Source: Mesostigma viride
Lineage: Eukaryota; Streptophyta; Mesostigmatophyceae; Mesostigmatales; Mesostigmataceae
NCBI GenBank assembly: GCA_009746045.1
Contig: RPFO01000231.1
Location: forward strand, 913,888-977,887
Direction of reading: 5' to 3'
Length of the DNA stretch: 64,000 nucleotides
In this document: in pieces, positions 58,141 to 64,000 of the stretch
How positions within the stretch are numbered: the first letter of the stretch is position 1
Layout of the letters: each line of letters opens with the position of its first letter
Made by a program: the position numbers and the translations under genes
The notes under the pieces: generated by a model
Databases searched by the model: none
Seen by the model: only the letters and a program-made list of their open reading frames with translations
Told to the model about the DNA's origin: nothing

Positions 58141-58788
58141 AGAAGGTTTCAGCCGTGTTCAGCCCGTCTCACGTGTCGAGACTGAACAAGTCTCGAGTGG
58201 ACACGTGTGTAGTACTCCTACACACACAGATCTCGAATGATTTATCTAGTACAAAATCCGAATGGCTTGCATCAAGTGCTCCCCGGAAAGGAGAACTTTT
58301 GCGGTTGGACTGTAGGTGTCAGCTGGCGATGCCTTAGGATCAGGAGACGTCCGTCCTATAGTCAGCAAAAGTGGGTGCGAGAGGTCCCCAGTTCGATTCC
58401 GGCCTGGATTCATTTGCAGATCGCGTTTTCCGCGGACCGGCACTGAACGCAAATGGTTTTCACCTTTGCGGCGTGCCAAATCAGAAATCAGAATCTACAC
58501 GCGAGAGAACTGGGCTGATAGCTTTTCCGAGGACTGGTTTTACCGTGCCGTAAAATTCCAGTAGCTAACTTAACCATCACTGACTAATTTTACCTAATTT
58601 TCAGGTATTTGTACCACTAGGCGCACCGCCCCGCATGCATGTCCTGGGACGAGTCTCGAAGACGTAAGGGCATTACGTCGGAGTTCACGTACAGATCTGT
58701 AATTAAAAAAAAAGATCTGTATACACGGCTAGCCATCTGTATTTTTCGGGCCCTAACTTAACAGATCTGTAAGAAGCTCTATAATTAG
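58141..58788. other. No gene; possible tRNA-derived repeat
   Basis: CCCCAGTTCGATTCCGG (58387-58403) resembles a pol III B-box. A related CCCCAGTTCAAACCCG sits at 61457. No full tRNA fold was found. The segment also holds TCTCGAGT and ACGTGT words and AAAAAAAAAGATCTG near 58705. Confidence 0.35.
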
Positions 58789-59070
58789 TCGACAGCCGCC
58801 CCCTCCTGGGGCAAAGAGCTTCCGTTTCTGTTCAAGGAACTTGAGGACCTCGACGCATTCTTGCAGCAACAATCCTTGCCACTCGATGAACGAGAAGCAT
58901 GGGTCACCGGGGAAGAAATGACTCCATTTGCAATCGTGGCCGGCAGGATTTCTCATGAGGCTCAGGCGAGGCACTTGGCGATGGTTTGGCGGGGATGGCA
59001 AGGGCAAGGGCGAGAGGGTTGGGCTGGGCGCTGGGAAGCTTTTCCAGCTCCTTTTCTAGACCTCATTTAA
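58789..59070 (+). CDS. Unidentified coding-like segment, possible terminal exon
   Basis: Open from the TAG at 58786-58788 to the stop at 59068-59070: PSWGKELPFLFKELEDLDAF, then DEREAWVTGEEMTPFAIVAG and ISHEAQARHLAMVWRGWQGQ. No ATG before residue 24, and an acceptor-like ATAATTAG precedes it, so it could be a last exon. The composition is protein-like. I do not recognise the family, and it is surrounded by LINE debris. Confidence 0.35.
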   Translation, partial: STAAPSWGKELPFLFKELEDLDAFLQQQSLPLDEREAWVTGEEMTPFAIVAGRISHEAQARHLAMVWRGWQGQGREGWAGRWEAFPAPFLDLI

Positions 59071-59079
59071 CTTTCGGAG

Positions 59080-59354
59080 TTGTTATAGCCTGAACTCTCT
59101 GCTGAGACGCCATCATCAAGGAGACAACCAGCGCATCATGCCCAAGCCATTGCCTAGCCATGATCATCCTCCACCCCATGTCCGCAACTTTGCACAGCTG
59201 CTGGGATACATGGTGGTGCAGGTGCACCTCAATTGTGCATCCCGAGAAGGGGCCAGTTTACACCAAGCACCTGCAGTTTGTCGCCTAGAATGTTTGAAAA
59301 CCATATGCCCCTTCTCAGGGATATGGTTGTCTCCTTGACATCCTCCCCACGGAG
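59080..59354 (+). mobile_element. LINE-B-like 3' UTR fragment
   Basis: CTCTGCTGAGACGCC, ATGGTGGTGCAGGTGCACCT, CCCCTTCTCAGGGATATG and CTCCCCACGGAGGTA match 18740-19170, ending at a TTAA repeat from which the next LINE-A copy starts. Confidence 0.72.
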
Positions 59355-59670
59355 GTATTAATTAATTAATTAATTAATAGACACGTGACTGCGTCACGTG
59401 AGCATAAGTCCTCAGTGGGAGGGGAACATGGAGTGGATGGTATAAGCTATCTAGGTCCTAGTTACAGGGGTGTGGGCACCGCGGCCCGAATCGCTATGAA
59501 TGCCATACGCGGTCACACGCGGAGCCCCCACAGGCTTGGGGGTGGTCTCCTTCATCACTACTTGCCATCTATCCTTGCGCACCATCTGCCTCCATATTAC
59601 AGACAAACCAGGAGGCTGCCCAGGGGTAGGTTCTTAATTAATTAATTATGTTCTTAATTAATTAATTTAA
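59355..59670 (-). mobile_element. LINE-A 3' fragment, minus strand
   Basis: Starts with (ATTA)n, the CACGTGACTGCGTCACGTG stem-loop and the 3' UTR, then the last 180 coding bases to CTGCCCAGGGG. Followed by two more TTAATTAATTAAT runs (59634-59666). Confidence 0.88.
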
Positions 59671-62476
59671 AGCCTAAGCTTGTCACGTGCGTAACATATT
59701 CAATATTGCGTTTCAGCCGTAACCGATTATACTGGCGAGTGCGCATTAAAGACGCATCGAATGCAAGTGATTTGACTGAATTTGGGGCTCAGACGCAAAA
59801 GGTCTGAGCCATGATCATCTTCCACCCCATGTCCGCAGCTTTGCATGGTGGTTTTTCACCATGCCTCTTCCCAACTCTGCATTCAATTCAATGTGGAGCC
59901 ATTTTTTTGTCGACTTGTTATCAAGGAGTTTAATTGTCGACTTGCTATGCTAGCATGTCACAATGTGCCTAGGAACATGTGCATCTGTATAATTTGGACT
60001 AGATCAAGTAATTATACGCGTAGTCCCGTCGGAGAGATGTCCCGCGGGTCATTAAACCCTCGAATCATTCGAAAGATGCCCACCGTGCTAAGGGTTCTAA
60101 CGGGTACTTATCTAGGGGGCAGGGCCCTGGTGAACACGACTGCGCCGTTACCTGGCGTGTGAGGAGCGGCATGTCTAGATGTAAATCGCCCTGGCGCACG
60201 GACACAGCATACATTTGACTTGGAAAACGGAATGTAACATGCAGGTGACAGTGCCATCCAACCTGGAAGCCAAGTCGAATTTGGACTTGTAGTAAGTCCC
60301 GGCCCTTGAAATACAATTTTTTCCTTGGAAATCACCGTTGCAGCATAACTTAACCGGCATAAAACGTCACGGCAGAATCCGTGTATTGATATGTCGACAT
60401 TCCATGTAGATCAGAAAGCTGGCCCCTCCACGATAGGACAAAATAAGAGCATATCGGCCCGCGGTATGCGAATATCACCGCCACTTAAGGGGATGACATG
60501 TATCCATCGTGGTCCACTTGGTCTCAATTTCAGGGGAATTCCCCTGACGTTGCTTTGCAAGCTGGCGCGCAACCCGACTTCTAGGATTAGAGAGCCCATG
60601 ATGGCAAAGCTAGTAATGTTCATTCGAAAGAGCAGAACGCACCGTTACCTGAGATCTGCACGTTCGGCGTTCGGGGTTACCTCGCGAGCCATATTTGTAA
60701 CGCTACGCTACTACTAGCCGCTAAGTTATTACGTATTCTTGTCGAAATTTTAATTACACAGTCGAGGCTGGATACGCATAACAACAACGGCCCCACCGGA
60801 CACAGGCTGACCTTGTCGCGGCTTACGGCATACAGTCGCGAGTATGACTTGAGAGCTGGTAATTATCTGCAGATCAGATTAAACCTGCGACTGCATAGAG
60901 CCCTCCTTTCTGGATGCCCTCGCAGCGTTTATGGTCGACGGCATCATAAATGGTATCACGTGTGGAGGCCTTTCCATCATGACACTCGCGCTGTAAGTTT
61001 CAAAATTTAGGTAATACTTCACTGAGGAATGCTTCACTGAGCAGAGATAAAGGTTTTGTAAATGAGGTTTTCAGACACGTCGGAGGATGAGCGGACATAA
61101 CCGCGTTCACTTGGAGCAGTTGAAACGTTGAAACCGAGAGCAGCTGAAACCGGCACGTGCCACCGACTCCCCGCCACGAACTTCAGGACGTCACGACAGG
61201 ACATCGCACCTTATGCGGCCACCGCGACCTGCCCGCGACGTGGCCGCTGAGCCGACAGTGCACCCACGCCGTTGTTCGCTGAAGCGAAGACGTGTCTCAC
61301 GCAAAAGTGCCGTCCTTCCCGTACCCCAGCAAGAATGTCGTATTAGTACACGCCACTGAACTGAATTTGTAAAGAATATGAACGCCTCTGAACTGGATTT
61401 GAAGTGTTCAGCGTTAAACTCAGCTTGGATGACAACACGGCCGTCGGATCCGGAAGTCCCCAGTTCAAACCCGCGCAGGGGCTAGCGGTCCTAAGTTTTC
61501 TGCATGTTCCCATCAGCTGCTATCTACAGTGCCGTAAGCGGAACCGCCCACACAACACGGCCGCTATTCCATCAGCTGCTATCTACAGTGCCGTAAGCGG
61601 AACCGCCCACACAACACGGCCGCTATCGTACACTTCCGCCCACGCTGGAGACTTGCCTTTTACGCTTTTGTTGGCCGTTCAGTAAGACTTTAACGGCCAA
61701 TATTATTGGTCCACGTATGCGATGGGATAAAGCAAGTACAACCCACACGTCATACTCCTTGCTACTGGAGTAGGCTCAACATGCCATACCGTTTAGAAAC
61801 GTTTAGAAAATTAGCCAAGAAGCCTCAAACAAATCTGGAAGTATTTTATTGGCAATCCTGTCAGAAATACACAGCTGCCTTGCTGCCTGCTGGCCAAACG
61901 TTGATGACACTTGTCAGAAAAGTTCTAGAGTAACAGCCATTTGGAGATTCTTGAAATAAAGCGGAATTCCCGTATAACAGCACCGTCCGCGCTAAGATCT
62001 GAACTCCAAGGCAGCTGGAGACGTTTCCAATGCGTGGGACAGACTTCTGTACTTTCCAACTTTCCTGGCAATTAGTGGCGACTATGAATTCTGCAGCAGT
62101 CAAAAAAAGCGGTTTCGAAGTCGAAGCGGGCCGCCATCGACGCCCAGCACGGTACTGACAAGACCGACTCGCCGGCATTGCAGTTCAAGTGCTTTTGTGG
62201 TCCGCGCTCGCGATGTCGTGGACGTTGTCTACGAGCATGATTCGATCCCGATTCCCATCTGTAACTTACGGCGGTTATCAATCTTTTGCTTGGTGCCGGA
62301 CGCACGACAGATCTCGCCGCTTCGCGACGCGTACCTTGCGTGGCAGGAAGTACGTGCACAATCCAGAAAAACGATTTGTTGCTGACGGACACCCACACAG
62401 CGGGAAAAAACACGAGATCCGACCAAAAAGCCGGTGCGAATTGGCACCGTGCATTTCGTGCCTTCAATAATTTCCA
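59671..62476. other. No gene recognised (2.8 kb)
   Basis: No LINE or LTR sequence recognised. Open frames (for example 60391-60717 and 61706-61933) are short and overlap frames on the other strand. Holds one tandem duplication (61510-61627). Confidence 0.45.
61510..61627. repeat. 59-bp tandem duplication
   Basis: CCATCAGCTGCTATCTACAG onward through ACACGGCCGCTAT occurs twice in immediate succession with one difference at the end. Confidence 0.9.
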
Positions 62477-62837
62477 GCTCTTACCAGCGCCTTCGGCGTC
62501 GCGATTCCGTGCACTAACGAAGACGGCATTTTCGAGAATTCAGAGGCCTTCCCGTTGTCGGCCTACTTGATGATCGAGAGATTGCCATCCAGGGCATCTT
62601 CAATCGATAGCGTGTCAAGTGAAGGCTCATTGGCAACCCCGATAGTTGTTGCTTGGGAACAAATGGATCGCAGGCTTTCAGGGTACTCCTCAAGCTCCTC
62701 GCCCTCTTCCTCCTCCTTGACCTCGTTGACTTTCAATGACAATGTCGGTGAAAGCCCACGGAAGCGCGGGTCGCGCGCGAGGCGCTCATTTGTAGGCCAC
62801 TTCTCCAAACTTTTTCAGCACCTCAAAGGATCTCCAG
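62477..62837 (+). CDS. Possible host exon, Ser-rich, unidentified
   Basis: Open on + between the acceptor-like TTTCCAG and donor-like CCAG/GTATGC. It reads AFGVAIPCTNEDGIFENSEA, ERLPSRASSIDSVSSEGSLA, SGYSSSSSPSSSSLTSLTF, then basic SPRKRGSRARRSFVGHFSK. The mix of a Ser run, acidic and basic patches is protein-like. The opposite strand is also open (62563-62808), so strand is uncertain. No phase-compatible next exon at a plausible distance was found. Confidence 0.25.
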
Positions 62838-64000
62838 GTATGCTATGGAAGCAAGTACCATCTTGCATGCTGTAACCTCAGTTCAGCATTCTAGTCGGCT
62901 ATGCGTTTTCTTGGTACCCTTCACCGCAATTTCCTCAACCCCGGCTCCCCATGCATGCTTGCTTGTTATTCCGAGCAGGGATCGAACGAATGCAGGACAC
63001 ATTGTCGCAGTGCCCGATGTCCCATCAAAATGGCTGCCGGTGGCGTGGGCCTGCTTGCGAAGTGGAGAAGCATACGGCGAGCGGATGTGACTACCGGTTT
63101 GCACGTCGTGCCATGTCCGCTCCGTACCAGTTATGACCGCTCCAAGCTTGTCTGCTGTAAGCTAGCCATTTGGCATACTGCTAAGAGGACGGCGAGCCTG
63201 TGCGTGCACAATCGAGCGCCCCTTGGTGGGGGGTGCCTGGTCAGGCATCTGTCATTCTGCAGTTGGCTGGGACAAAGGCGGGAACGTGCAAAGACTGCGT
63301 CTGTCGAGCCCAGTTTAAAATTTTCTTCCAACGCTCAGGATCTTCCCTGTGCAGCGGGGGTGCTATTTATTTAGGACCTTTAGGCGTAGTTTTCTCACTA
63401 GCGTAGAAGACCACTCGTCAGTACAGCAATTCAATAACGGCCTGGGCAACCTGGGGCCTAGTACATCGATAAAGCAACTGCCGCAGGCAGGCACGTGTCA
63501 GCAGTGTACCACCTCATGTCGTCTTTGTACCATAGATGGGGGCTACCTGGAAAAGCCCCAAGGCTTGAAGCCCTTTAGGACCTGCGGTCAGTCCTCAAGG
63601 CCATATAAGCCTGACATTGTAAGGCCATTAGAGCCTTATTGCAAGGCCATTGAAGCCTTAGAGTATCAGGCCATGAGGCCAACCACTGGGTGCCTGTACC
63701 TGATATGCGTTCCATTCAACGCGCCTTGTCCCTGCGGCAAACAGCAGGGGACCATGAGGGAACTCTCGGGCTCCGCTCAGCACTGTATACAACCATGCTC
63801 TCCTGACACCACCAGCCGTACCTGTACATAACAAATTTTCTGGTCGTTGCATCTCAGAATGAATTCAAACATTTAATTATGAAGCAAACGCAAATGTTGG
63901 TTTTGCATTCATCCAATAGTGGGATGCATGAGGGGCTCATGCTCTCCTCAATGTGGGACACACTGACTGTCTGCATGTATCAAATTGGCAACCAGCGCAG
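62838..64000. other. Right end, no gene recognised
   Basis: Open frames at 62845-63090 and 63349-63831 match nothing I know. From 63560 to 63690 the words AAGGCCAT and AAGCC(C/T)T recur several times, a degenerate short repeat. Confidence 0.4.

Noticed and set aside
62974-62996. tRNA 3' half on minus (TTCGATCCCTGCTCGGAA)
   Set aside because: B-box-like, but no matching acceptor strand, D arm or anticodon arm at tRNA distance.

Overview
The window is eukaryotic and dominated by transposable elements. It most resembles a green-lineage genome, probably a chlorophyte alga. The reason is a split host gene at the left end that encodes a Tat-SF1/Cus2-type splicing factor with the plant-style LGWGG linker (recalled family knowledge, not searched). 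I see no bacterial operon, rRNA or confident tRNA gene. I name the LINE families LINE-A (APE endonuclease, YADD reverse transcriptase, TTAA tails), LINE-B (ORF1-only relative of LINE-A), LINE-C (R2-like, C-terminal restriction-like endonuclease) and LINE-Cb (divergent LINE-C); these names are local to this answer.

Layout. 1-1485: microsatellites and short tandem repeats, probably intronic. 1486-8757: six exons of the HTATSF1-like gene on +, with 1.0-1.7 kb introns carrying minisatellites; the 5' exons lie left of the window. 8810-9097: a GGGAGT hexamer array just after the stop codon. 9393-23340: LINE-A and LINE-B copies, including one nearly full-length LINE-A (10281-15825), an ORF1-only LINE-B and a small retroposon, mostly joined at TTAA-repeat tails. 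23405-27127: LINE-C copies, tail to tail.

26859-51014 is one 5'-truncated minus-strand LINE-C copy blown apart by nested insertions. A DNA element (27128-47921, 6-bp duplication CAATAT) split it. A chromodomain Gypsy element (27234-46264, duplication GGTGG) sits inside that. The Gypsy was hit by a Copia-like element (31412-38882) and by a mosaic of four 154-bp palindromes (40312-41662, duplication CAAGC). A gag-only LTR element (48106-50874, duplication CTTGG) landed separately in the LINE-C copy. 51893-57290 holds more LINE-C/Cb copies arranged as inverted pairs and one nearly full-length copy. 57295-59670 holds old LINE-A/B debris. 59671-64000 has no recognised gene, only two weak coding candidates nearby.

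Most notable: (1) decayed LINE copies carry 4-bp insertions that follow a rule, dinucleotide XY becoming XY-rc(XY)-XY (TG to TGCATG eight times); (2) a Copia-like pol whose apparent domain order is integrase-protease-RT-RNase H; (3) the palindrome mosaic with a strict 399-bp period; (4) inverted 5'-to-5' LINE-C pairs; (5) extra ORFs in the Gypsy element. Nearly identical LTR pairs show that several families moved recently.
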